From assembly GCA_028065135.1 (NCBI GenBank), contig JAPTWR010000108.1, positions 1 to 36,019 of the forward strand: DNA of 36,019 nucleotides, written 5' to 3'. Position 1 is the first letter of the stretch. Each line of letters begins with the position of its first letter. A program made the position numbers and the translations under genes. This DNA is from Acidithiobacillus sp. (GTDB taxonomy: Bacteria > Pseudomonadota > Gammaproteobacteria > Acidithiobacillales > Acidithiobacillaceae). This document shows positions 8,367-15,194 of this stretch, one piece after another. The notes under the pieces were generated by a model, which was given only the letters and a program-made list of their open reading frames with translations, did not search any database and was not told the origin of the DNA.

Positions 8367-9137
8367 CTATGCGCCCTGTCCGGCGCGCCGATCCCGCGTC
8401 ATCTCCGCCGCCATGCCGCGCACCGTCGTCACCACGGTCCGTGCGGTATCCCCAATCAAGGTAGCAAGGGCCTCCGCATCTTCGCCGTACCCGTCCATCG
8501 CCAGGGCGTTCATCAGATATAATCCGTCCATTTTGACCAGCACCTGGTCCAGGCGATGCAACAACCCCAGCAGGGTTCGGTCTTCGGCGGACGAGACCGC
8601 CGCCACAAACTCCATTCGGTCCGTATAGACCGGCTGGTGATAACGGTCCTCCGCCATCACCCGCTCGGCGATGCGCACTTCATAGACCGCGAGTCGCGCA
8701 TAAGCGTCTCGATAGCATTCCGCTACGCGATCCGTTGCCCGCAGGATACTCGCACAAGCCTGCTCCGGTAATCGGGATTCGCTATACACGCCATGATGAT
8801 TCACGTAGATCCGCCAAACCGAAAGCGTGTAATGCGCGTCGAATACCGCATTCAGCCAGCGTTGCGCCTGAATGCGTATCCATCGGTTATGCAAGGAGAC
8901 CGGGATGGGCAGATACGCCCGCATTTCCATGGCTTCACGGGGCAGATAAATACGGATACCGCGCGCCGCGGCGCCGTCCTCCGTCAAATCCACTTCCCAG
9001 TGGGATTTCGCTTCCACCTGATCGACGCTGGGTCGTTCTCCCAACAGGTCACTGATCCCACGCCGCATTTCGGCCCTGGGATAGGGGTGCAGCATGACGA
9101 TCTTTCCCTGCGGTGAATTTCGCTTTCTGCGCGGCAA
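8367..9137 (-). CDS. Unrecognised helical protein, divergent from ssb
   Basis: TTG 9137 is preferred because a strong GGAGGTG lies six bases upstream; ATG 9167 lacks a site, and ATG 9095 has a weaker AGGGA. The product is 256 residues. An N-terminal part with YLPREAMEMRAYLPIPVSLHNRW is followed by a long helical region. The segment RTLLGLLHRLDQVLVKMDG resembles a stretch in the 2590-3510 protein, so the two may be distant relatives of the DUF1845/AcaB type seen near ssb in conjugative elements. This is a weak inference. It is the first gene of a two-gene minus-strand operon with a plausible promoter at 9189-9216. Confidence 0.75.
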   Translation of the reverse strand: MPRRKRNSPQGKIVMLHPYPRAEMRRGISDLLGERPSVDQVEAKSHWEVDLTEDGAAARGIRIYLPREAMEMRAYLPIPVSLHNRWIRIQAQRWLNAVFDAHYTLSVWRIYVNHHGVYSESRLPEQACASILRATDRVAECYRDAYARLAVYEVRIAERVMAEDRYHQPVYTDRMEFVAAVSSAEDRTLLGLLHRLDQVLVKMDGLYLMNALAMDGYGEDAEALATLIGDTARTVVTTVRGMAAEMTRDRRAGQGA

Positions 9138-9188
9138 TGCCCACACCTCCGATCTGCATTGAAGCATTCATGTTACCTATCAGACACG

Positions 9189-9216
9189 ATCATATTGTCC
9201 CTGTTAGCGCATGTAA
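9189..9216 (-). promoter_or_regulatory. Candidate sigma-70 promoter of the 9137-7545 operon
   Basis: On the minus strand TTACAT (9216-9211) and TATGAT (9194-9189) are separated by 16 bases. Transcription would start near 9182, about 45 bases before the TTG start at 9137. The spacing and position are good. Confidence 0.45.
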
Positions 9217-9252
9217 TTTGCCGTTATTGGAACTTTACCGGTCACCCCCGAT

Positions 9253-9423
9253 GGTATGATTGAATCTGTTGAACAGGACCGGGCGACAACCCGAATCTCC
9301 AGTAAGCGATATCACCGTTCCCTCTAACCCGGCTCGAGGCGGACGTTCTCACAGGCACAGGCCACACTCCGCGCAAGAGCCGATTCCACAGGCGCGGGAC
9401 CGATCCGAAATCTTCGGGGCGGG
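9253..9423 (+). repeat. Long noncoding direct repeat, copy 1 (upstream of ssb)
   Basis: This 171-bp segment aligns without gaps to 29151-29321. By eye about a dozen positions differ, all in the first 69 bases; the last 102 bases (9322-9423) are identical. Similarity starts at a -10-like TATGAT (9255-9260), which in this copy is an extended -10 (TGG before it). The segment is therefore probably a promoter with its transcribed leader, or a small RNA. Weaker likeness continues past the end (TTGCCTGA, GCGCGACC, TTTTTCAT). An open frame across it has no ribosome binding site and is not conserved in sense. Confidence 0.85.
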
Positions 9424-9545
9424 AACGACGGTTTACTGTTGCCTGAATTCAACCCACGACACGGTGCGCGACCTTGAGAAGGGTGGCGTTTTTCATCTAT
9501 GGACAACAAACCCAAACCGGTTGGTCCATCTATCAGGAGACAAAT

Positions 9546-10145
9546 ATGGCAGGAGTCAACAAGGTGATCATCCTGGGTCATCTCGGCAGGGACGTCGAGA
9601 TGCGCTATCAACCCAGCGGTGGCGCCATCGCCAATTTCAGCATCGCCACATCCGAGGCCTTCAAGGACAAGGATGGCAACAAGCAGGAAAGAACCGAATG
9701 GCACCGGATCGTGCTCTTTGGGCGCACGGCGGAAATTGCCGGCGAATACCTGCGCAAAGGCAGCATGGCTTATGTCGAAGGCCGTTTGCAGACCCGCAAA
9801 TGGACCGACAAGGAAGGGCAGGAGCGTTACACCACGGAGATCGTGGGGGACCGCCTGCAACTGGTCGGCAGCCGCAACGACGGCGGCAACCGCACCGAAG
9901 ATCAAGGTCAGCAGGAGCGTCAAGCCCCCCGATCCTCCGGAAATACGCAGCGGAATGGCAGCGGAAGCAGCCGCTCCAATCCAGGCGGCAGCAATAGCGC
10001 CCCGCGCGGGGGTGGAGGTGGCCATAACGGACCGGTGGAAGACCCATTTACCGGCGGCGGGGACTTCGATGACGACATCCCCTTCGGCCGGCTAGGTCTT
10101 ACCCCGTTTGACCTTCCGCATCTCACGCGTCGGGTGAAATTCTAA
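9546..10145 (+). CDS. ssb: Single-stranded DNA-binding protein with extended C-terminus
   Basis: A 199-residue SSB with the OB fold at residues 1-108 ([17 protein letters not shown], then [21 protein letters not shown] and [11 protein letters not shown]), a glycine/serine/asparagine-rich linker, and an acidic tip. The start ATG 9546 follows AGGAG. In nearly all bacterial SSBs the tip DDDIPF is the very end, because partner proteins read the terminal phenylalanine. Here DDDIPF is at 175-180 and is followed by 19 more residues ending in TRRVKF, so the tip is internal. This may be an element-specific change or a lost stop codon. A 171-bp repeated leader lies upstream, and the gene begins the DNA-metabolism block. 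Confidence 0.95.
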   Translation: MAGVNKVIILGHLGRDVEMRYQPSGGAIANFSIATSEAFKDKDGNKQERTEWHRIVLFGRTAEIAGEYLRKGSMAYVEGRLQTRKWTDKEGQERYTTEIVGDRLQLVGSRNDGGNRTEDQGQQERQAPRSSGNTQRNGSGSSRSNPGGSNSAPRGGGGGHNGPVEDPFTGGGDFDDDIPFGRLGLTPFDLPHLTRRVKF

Positions 10146-10200
10146 CGCGTCGGCAGATCTTCCGGTCGTCTACTGCGACCGGACAACCAGGAGGTTGGTG

Positions 10201-11577
10201 ATGGAAAAAATCAACACCGTCGGGAAAATTCGTCCCGGCATCAAGATCCTCAAGCGGGCTGTCGCAAGCAACCCCAAAGCCATCGCGATTTATAACGAAG
10301 AATTGCGAAAGGGAAACGGCTTCACCGGCGTGGACAAGGAACTCGAAAAGGCGGGGTTTAAAAACGCCCTGGTGCCGCACAACGAAGAGTATTTCTCGGT
10401 CTGGCGGCATGAGTTCCCGGACCCCACACTCGCTGACCGCATTCTGGACGCTTACGGTGAACAGCGCGGCGACGACCCCGTCAAACGCCTCTACCGATTC
10501 CCAATTCTGTTTTACCACCTGAGCGCCGACGAAATCATCAACGGATCGCTGCAGTGTTTCAAGTCGGGAGGCATCAAGTACTGGTCCGAATATAAACCCG
10601 ACGGAACACGGGTCTGCATGATGAAGCAGAAGCCGCCCGTCAACCAGAAAACACAAAGAGTGGTCCGGGTTTTCGGAGGACGAAAAGACGTGCTGCGCCC
10701 AGAAAACAACGGGGTATGCGATCCGGAAAACTGCCCGGAATACCAGAACATGGAATGCTCCGAGCGTTTCCAGATTCTGGGGTATATCCCCGGCGTCTGC
10801 AAGGCGTCGGACCTTCTTGGGATACCCACCGGCAGCTATTACAGCACTGATCATATGCGGCAGGTCATCCAACAGGTGGCTTCCGTTTGTGGTGGTGAAA
10901 TCCCGTTGCGCATTCAACGCGGCGCCCAAGGGAACCCACTGTTCTGGATTTCCAAACACTGGGAAGAAGTCGTCCGCATAGATGACCGCGGCGAATCGAA
11001 AAAGCAGGGGCAGTGGCTCATTCATCTGGATGCCGATATTGAATTGGCTCTGTTGATGGACATTCACGACGCCTTCAGCCGGGCCAGCAATGCACAACAG
11101 GCTTACAAAGCCATTGCGGGCAATGTGGTGGATATCCCCCATGCACCCGCCGCCATCACCCACGCCCCGGCGGAAACACTGGAAACCTTTCTGCACCCCG
11201 CGGTGCAAGAAAAGGAGATGGTTTCGGCGTTGGATGCGGCATTGGATAATCGTACGCTGGGCGCCGAAGAACAGCATGTCGCGGTGGTTCAACGCGATTC
11301 CAAAGCGGCATCTGGCGAACCGGCGACACGCCCGACGGAGCGCGAAATGATTGCGTCCCTTCGGAAAACCGCCGTCGGCCTGTGCAAACAGATCGGAGTA
11401 GACGCCACGTTGTTCGCGGCTTACGCCACCGACAAGTTCGGCGACGGGTGGGGCGCGCGCATGGATAGCCTGAAGCTCGCCATCACGGAACTGGAAGACG
11501 TCATCACCCATGACTACGCGGAACAATACGCGGACGACCTGAAATCCATAGTCGAAGATCTGCGGGAAAACGCCTGA
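10201..11577 (+). CDS. Gp3-like (recombination directionality factor-like) metal-binding protein
   Basis: ATG 10201 follows AGGAGG with six bases of spacing. The 458-residue product resembles the family annotated as recombination directionality factor-like (phage Gp3-like) or hydrolase/metal-binding protein, common on plasmids and integrative elements. Supporting features are FPILFYHLSADEI, a GIKYWSEYKPDGTRVCM stretch, a VVRVFGGRK segment, and a cysteine cluster CDPENCPEYQNMEC (about residues 178-191) that could bind zinc. After about residue 310 the chain becomes variable and rich in alanine and glutamate. True control of an integrase has not been shown for most members, and no integrase is visible here. 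It directly follows ssb, so a role in replication or recombination is plausible. Confidence 0.75.
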   Translation: MEKINTVGKIRPGIKILKRAVASNPKAIAIYNEELRKGNGFTGVDKELEKAGFKNALVPHNEEYFSVWRHEFPDPTLADRILDAYGEQRGDDPVKRLYRFPILFYHLSADEIINGSLQCFKSGGIKYWSEYKPDGTRVCMMKQKPPVNQKTQRVVRVFGGRKDVLRPENNGVCDPENCPEYQNMECSERFQILGYIPGVCKASDLLGIPTGSYYSTDHMRQVIQQVASVCGGEIPLRIQRGAQGNPLFWISKHWEEVVRIDDRGESKKQGQWLIHLDADIELALLMDIHDAFSRASNAQQAYKAIAGNVVDIPHAPAAITHAPAETLETFLHPAVQEKEMVSALDAALDNRTLGAEEQHVAVVQRDSKAASGEPATRPTEREMIASLRKTAVGLCKQIGVDATLFAAYATDKFGDGWGARMDSLKLAITELEDVITHDYAEQYADDLKSIVEDLRENA

Positions 11578-11597
11578 CGTTTTCTTTCATTATTGCT

Positions 11598-11625
11598 GAA
11601 GGGGGGAGTCTCCCCCTTCTCTTCT
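11598..11625 (+). terminator. Rho-independent terminator after the Gp3-like gene
   Basis: GAAGGGGG (11598-11605) pairs with CCCCCTTC (11612-11619), followed by a pyrimidine stretch and TTTTT at 11625-11629. It ends the ssb transcript 20 bases after the stop at 11577. Confidence 0.75.
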
Positions 11626-11803
11626 TTTTCTGACTTTTTGAGAACCCTTTCCAAAATCACTCCACTATTTTGGTAACCGTTTTCAGCGTGTAAAAACGCC
11701 CGGGAGTGGCACCCGGCACCAACGTCCATTTACCCCTTGGGGCCTTCATCGCCCCTGCGGGCATGCTGGCCCTTTTCCCATGTCTATCCAGGAGATCGCC
11801 AGC

Positions 11804-12076
11804 ATGAACAAGGAAACTTATCGAACCATGATGCACCGCCTCGAAGTCGCCACCAACGGAGAGTTGCTGGCCTTTCGCAGTCGCTGCGCCGACGAAATGC
11901 GTTCACCGCTGGCCGCGGTGGACCCCGATTACCGCCGCAGCGGAAAGCTGCTGCTCAAGAAAATCAACGAAGAGATCGAAGCCCGGCACGATATCGCCGT
12001 GCTCAATCTGCGCCGTGAACGCGTCAAGCGAGAAGCGGTGATCGTTGATCTGGATGCTTCTCGTAAAGCGCTGTAA
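11804..12076 (+). CDS. Small charged helical protein, unknown function
   Basis: The start ATG 11804 has AGGAG nine bases upstream, whereas the earlier in-frame ATG 11780 has none. The 90-residue product is rich in arginine, lysine and glutamate and is predicted to be mostly helical (MHRLEVATNGELLAFRSRC, then KLLLKKINEEIEARHDIA). It has no signal peptide and no recognised motif. It lies 30 bases before the SbcD-like gene, in the same direction, and may be part of that operon. Confidence 0.65.
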   Translation: MNKETYRTMMHRLEVATNGELLAFRSRCADEMRSPLAAVDPDYRRSGKLLLKKINEEIEARHDIAVLNLRRERVKREAVIVDLDASRKAL

Positions 12077-12106
12077 GGCGTTTCAACGTTTCACCTGGAG
12101 GCAAAG

Positions 12107-13480
12107 ATGCGTATAGCACAATTTTCCGATCTGCATTTCTGTCAGGAACATCTGACGGAAGTGGACCATTGCATGACGGCCGCGGTAGAAGCCGCCATCG
12201 ATGAGGGGGTCGATCTGGCGGTGATCAGCGGCGATGCCACGGATCATCGGCTCGACCTCAACGCGCCCGCCGTACACCGGCTGGCGCAACACGTCCATAC
12301 CCTCAGCAACCATTGCCCTGTACTCATGCTGCAGGGCACTTTCCTTCACGAGCCACCTGGAACGTTAAACCCGTTCCGGTTTATGGGCGGGCGCTTTCCC
12401 GTATTCGTGGCGGACGCCATCCAGCAGGTGGCCCTCCTGGAAAACAACCAGTGGGTCAGCGCTCTGGATGGGGAAGGCAGATGGGTATTCGAACAATTCC
12501 CGGCCCAAACCAAGGCCATTATTTCCTGTCTGCCCGCCGTCAACAAGGCCAACCTCGTGGCGGCGCTGGGACAGGACGACTTGGGCGCCATGGGGGACAC
12601 CGTCCACGAACTGCTGTGTGGTTTCGGACTGGTCAACCAGCGTGCCCGTGCGGAAAAGATCACCACCATCGCCGTATCTCACGGCACGGTGAACGGTTCG
12701 TTGACCGAGCACGGGGTCCCCATGATGGGTCTGGACCATGAATTCACTGTCGGTTCTCTCTTCGCGGCGAAGGCCTCCGCATTCATGCTGGGGCACATCC
12801 ACAAAAGCCAGGGATGGGAACACGAACTGCCCGGTTACGGCACCCAACGTGCCGCCTACGCCGGCTCCATCGGCCGTCTTCACTACGGTGAAGAGGGCGA
12901 GAAGGGCTGGCTGTTCTGGGACGTCGACCACCGTAATGCGGCTCATCGATTGATGCCAACCCCGGCCCGCAAACTGATCCACCTCGACTTTCCTGGCGTC
13001 CCCGACATGGAGACGGTCAAAGAAGCCATAAAAGACGCCCCCGGCGCTTTTGTCAGGGTGCGTTATTCGGTCGACAAAGAATACCGGCATTCGGTGGACC
13101 GGGACGCCATCACGCAGGCATTCAATGATGCGGGCGCCTGCGCCGTGAAAATCGAAGGCCGCGTCATGCCAATACTTCGAGCGCGCGCGGAAGGCATCAG
13201 CAAAATGGGGACACTGGAGGACAAGTTGCGCCAGTGGGCCAAAACGACCAGTACCGACGCCGCTCCATTGGCGGAACGGCTGAATGATTTGGCCCACCTG
13301 GATGTAAAGGAAATCGTGAAGCGGATCATTGATCCTGAAGAACCATCACGGAAACCCGCCGTGGCAACACCGGTGGCCTCAGTCCTCGACCCACACGATG
13401 ATTCCGAAAAATCGGAAGCGCCGGTATCGGCCAAACCTTCACATCATGACGTCTTCAACATCGAAGACCTTTTCAGCTAG
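12107..13480 (+). CDS. sbcD: SbcD/Mre11-like DNA nuclease subunit
   Basis: A 457-residue calcineurin-type metallophosphoesterase, the manganese nuclease partner of an SbcC/Rad50-like ATPase (encoded at 15195). The metal ligands are visible: D8 and H10 in FSDLHF, D43 in SGDATD, H81 in GTFLHE, H192 in VSHGTV, and H230/H232 in LGHIH. The usual GNHD motif is replaced by GTFLHE, so the asparagine that stabilises the transition state is not obvious; related phage proteins have GTxxHD there. A cap and an SbcC-binding region follow, and the last 70 residues are low complexity before HDVFNIEDLFS. This ending resembles a terminal peptide for clamp or partner binding. ATG 12107 follows TGGAGG. Confidence 0.88.
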   Translation: MRIAQFSDLHFCQEHLTEVDHCMTAAVEAAIDEGVDLAVISGDATDHRLDLNAPAVHRLAQHVHTLSNHCPVLMLQGTFLHEPPGTLNPFRFMGGRFPVFVADAIQQVALLENNQWVSALDGEGRWVFEQFPAQTKAIISCLPAVNKANLVAALGQDDLGAMGDTVHELLCGFGLVNQRARAEKITTIAVSHGTVNGSLTEHGVPMMGLDHEFTVGSLFAAKASAFMLGHIHKSQGWEHELPGYGTQRAAYAGSIGRLHYGEEGEKGWLFWDVDHRNAAHRLMPTPARKLIHLDFPGVPDMETVKEAIKDAPGAFVRVRYSVDKEYRHSVDRDAITQAFNDAGACAVKIEGRVMPILRARAEGISKMGTLEDKLRQWAKTTSTDAAPLAERLNDLAHLDVKEIVKRIIDPEEPSRKPAVATPVASVLDPHDDSEKSEAPVSAKPSHHDVFNIEDLFS

Positions 13481-13488
13481 GAGTAATT

Positions 13489-13857
13489 ATGCAGAAGACC
13501 ATACGCCACTGGAACTCCACGCATTATCTGGGGGAGACCAGTGGTGATGCGGATGCGGAGTTTGAAATCTCCGTGCAAGACCAACTCGACAGCAACGGTC
13601 AGATGTATATCGACGTGAGCCCAAAAGGGGGAAATGTCGATGACCTCATGGCGCTGTGCGTCGAAATCAATCACCTCCCCGAAACGGAAACGCCCGTGCC
13701 ATGCCTGCATGTCCATTTCGATTCGAACAACCTGGCGTTCTCACTGTTCAAATCCGGAACAGACCAGTTTTTGCTGCGTCCGGAGCGCGGCGTTCGCCTG
13801 AAGGAAATCCGGGTGGATGGGGAAATCGCTTACCAAATAGAAGGAGATGCATCATGA
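13489..13857 (+). CDS. Unknown protein between sbcD and the clamp gene
   Basis: The 122-residue acidic product starts at ATG 13489 after TAGGAG, nine bases downstream of the sbcD stop, and its stop overlaps the next start by four bases (ATGA). It appears as alternating beta strands, for example FEISVQDQL, MYIDVSPKGG and PCLHVHFDS, ending in a hairpin around LKEIRVDGEIAYQIEG. The family is not recognised. Strict linkage with a nuclease subunit and a sliding clamp suggests an accessory role in the same complex, which is inference from position only. Confidence 0.75.
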   Translation: MQKTIRHWNSTHYLGETSGDADAEFEISVQDQLDSNGQMYIDVSPKGGNVDDLMALCVEINHLPETETPVPCLHVHFDSNNLAFSLFKSGTDQFLLRPERGVRLKEIRVDGEIAYQIEGDAS

Positions 13858-14996
13858 AAGCCATCATCAAGCGCTCTGACCTGCAGGGCGCCCTCAAGTC
13901 CGCACTGGCCCTCCACGGCGAAGATGCAAATTTATTCGAGCCCAGCAATTACATTGCCTTACGCAAAACCGGGAACACCGAACTCACCGTGGATCTCAAC
14001 GACGCCACCAGCCAGATGGCGGTCCGGTTTCCAGCCGAATTTACAGACTGGCCTATCGGAGAAGGGGTGTGCGTTCCCAAAAAAACCGGACTCGGATTTT
14101 TACAATACGGTGACAGCGAGCTGTTATCGGTGCAACCGTTAAAAAACGAGGTTGAGCTTTGTGCAGGAAAATCCAGAATGATCGTCAAAACCATCCCAAT
14201 GGATGGTTTCAGTATTCTGGAATTGGTTCCAAACGACGAGTTCATCGAGGTGCCATCCAGCGATCTCCAGGCAACACTGGCATTTACAGTGGGTTGTTTC
14301 GGCACCGCAGCCAAAGGCACCACGACGGTATACTTAGTGACTGATGATGAAGGCGCTAACCAGGTGGTCTGTTGTGACGGTATGCGATTCAGTCATGCCT
14401 ACCTGAACAATGTACAACCTTCCATTAGCGGGGGAGCACGCTTCAACCACTGCGTTGTGTTGAGAATTGCACAGTTTATGTCGAAATTTCTCAAAGAGAT
14501 AGACAGCCAGTCGGTTCGCTTGCATGGCAATGATCTGTCACTTTATTTTCAGTCCGAGAGTTGGGTATTTCGCACACAACTGTTTTCTTCACCAACGCCA
14601 CCCTGGAAGAGTCTTGTCCATGCTGCTGGCTCCCCATACTTCACTGCGGATATCAAAGCATTCGATAATGCGACGAATGCGGCAAACGCCATATACGAAA
14701 CCAAAAACGGCACCACGAACCGAGTATTGCTATCTTCCGATCAAAATCAGGTGGAATATTCCAGTGGCTCGGAAAGAGGTGTTGTAAAGGGCGCTTTCGA
14801 AGCCTCCACAAATACGGCCCATAAAACGTTGTTATCCAGGGCGTTCATTCACGACGGGCTGACCGGTTTCAAAGCCGCCGGCTGTGAAAAGGTGGAAGTA
14901 CAACGGGTCGGAGAACACTCCGGCGCCAATGTACGGTTCATTGATACGCATACAGCCATGCGTCCATCCCTGGTGGTAGCGCAGATTCGTATGTAA
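13854..14996 (+). CDS. dnaN: Divergent DnaN-type sliding clamp (DNA polymerase III beta)
   Basis: The 380-residue product is close to the 366 residues of E. coli DnaN. Signature positions line up in order: MKAIIKRSDLQGALK at the start; a VCVPKKTGLGFLQY strand-helix (like TVPARKFFDIC); KSRMIVKTIPMDGF (like RSRFSLSTLPAADF); EVPSSDLQATLAFT; VVCCDGMRFSHAYL (like TVATDGHRLA); a loop with SWVFRTQLFSSPTPPWKSL (like FTSKLVDGRFPDY); and the terminal SLVVAQIRM (like YVVMPMRL). Three repeated clamp domains are therefore likely. As a ring-shaped clamp it would tether a polymerase or nuclease to DNA. No clamp loader gene is visible, so it may borrow the host loader. Its start overlaps the previous stop (ATGA); a hairpin terminator follows. 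Confidence 0.75.
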   Translation: MKAIIKRSDLQGALKSALALHGEDANLFEPSNYIALRKTGNTELTVDLNDATSQMAVRFPAEFTDWPIGEGVCVPKKTGLGFLQYGDSELLSVQPLKNEVELCAGKSRMIVKTIPMDGFSILELVPNDEFIEVPSSDLQATLAFTVGCFGTAAKGTTTVYLVTDDEGANQVVCCDGMRFSHAYLNNVQPSISGGARFNHCVVLRIAQFMSKFLKEIDSQSVRLHGNDLSLYFQSESWVFRTQLFSSPTPPWKSLVHAAGSPYFTADIKAFDNATNAANAIYETKNGTTNRVLLSSDQNQVEYSSGSERGVVKGAFEASTNTAHKTLLSRAFIHDGLTGFKAAGCEKVEVQRVGEHSGANVRFIDTHTAMRPSLVVAQIRM

Positions 14997-15008
14997 AAAA
15001 ACAGCACT

Positions 15009-15040
15009 GGCACGACGGTTTTCTCCGTCGTGCCCTTTCC
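15009..15040 (+). terminator. Terminator-like hairpin after the clamp gene
   Basis: GGCACGACGG (15009-15018) pairs perfectly with CCGTCGTGCC (15025-15034), followed by CTTTCC. The U tract is interrupted. Its 3-prime arm is shared with a competing hairpin at 15031-15072. Confidence 0.6.
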
Positions 15041-15072
15041 TGATGTGCTTTCAAACCCAGCAGGAAAGGGCA
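15031..15072 (+). promoter_or_regulatory. Competing hairpin in the sbcC leader
   Basis: TGCCCTTTCCTG (15031-15042) is perfectly complementary to CAGGAAAGGGCA (15061-15072). Since 15031-15034 also belong to the terminator-like stem before it, only one of the two stems can be complete at a time, as in attenuators. The gap 14997-15194 holds nothing else that was recognised. Confidence 0.5.
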
Positions 15073-15194
15073 TTTTCCCGTGCATACGCACCCGGTCGTC
15101 ACCCGGTAAAAACGACATATCCACCCGTTGCTTTTTCAGCAGTCGGGACACTCACAACGCTACGCTATCATGTATCAACCTATTGGAGGTTTTT

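Noticed and set aside
9260..9997. 245-codon plus-strand frame across repeat copy 1 into ssb
   Set aside because: It overlaps ssb in another frame, lacks a ribosome binding site and its equivalent in copy 2 is not the same length or sense.
10123..11526. 467-codon open frame on the minus strand
   Set aside because: It lies opposite the Gp3-like gene, has no ribosome binding site and gives a His/Phe/Arg-rich chain typical of the antisense of a real gene.
12365..13297. 310-codon minus-strand open frame
   Set aside because: Antisense to the SbcD-like gene, whose motifs are intact on the plus strand.
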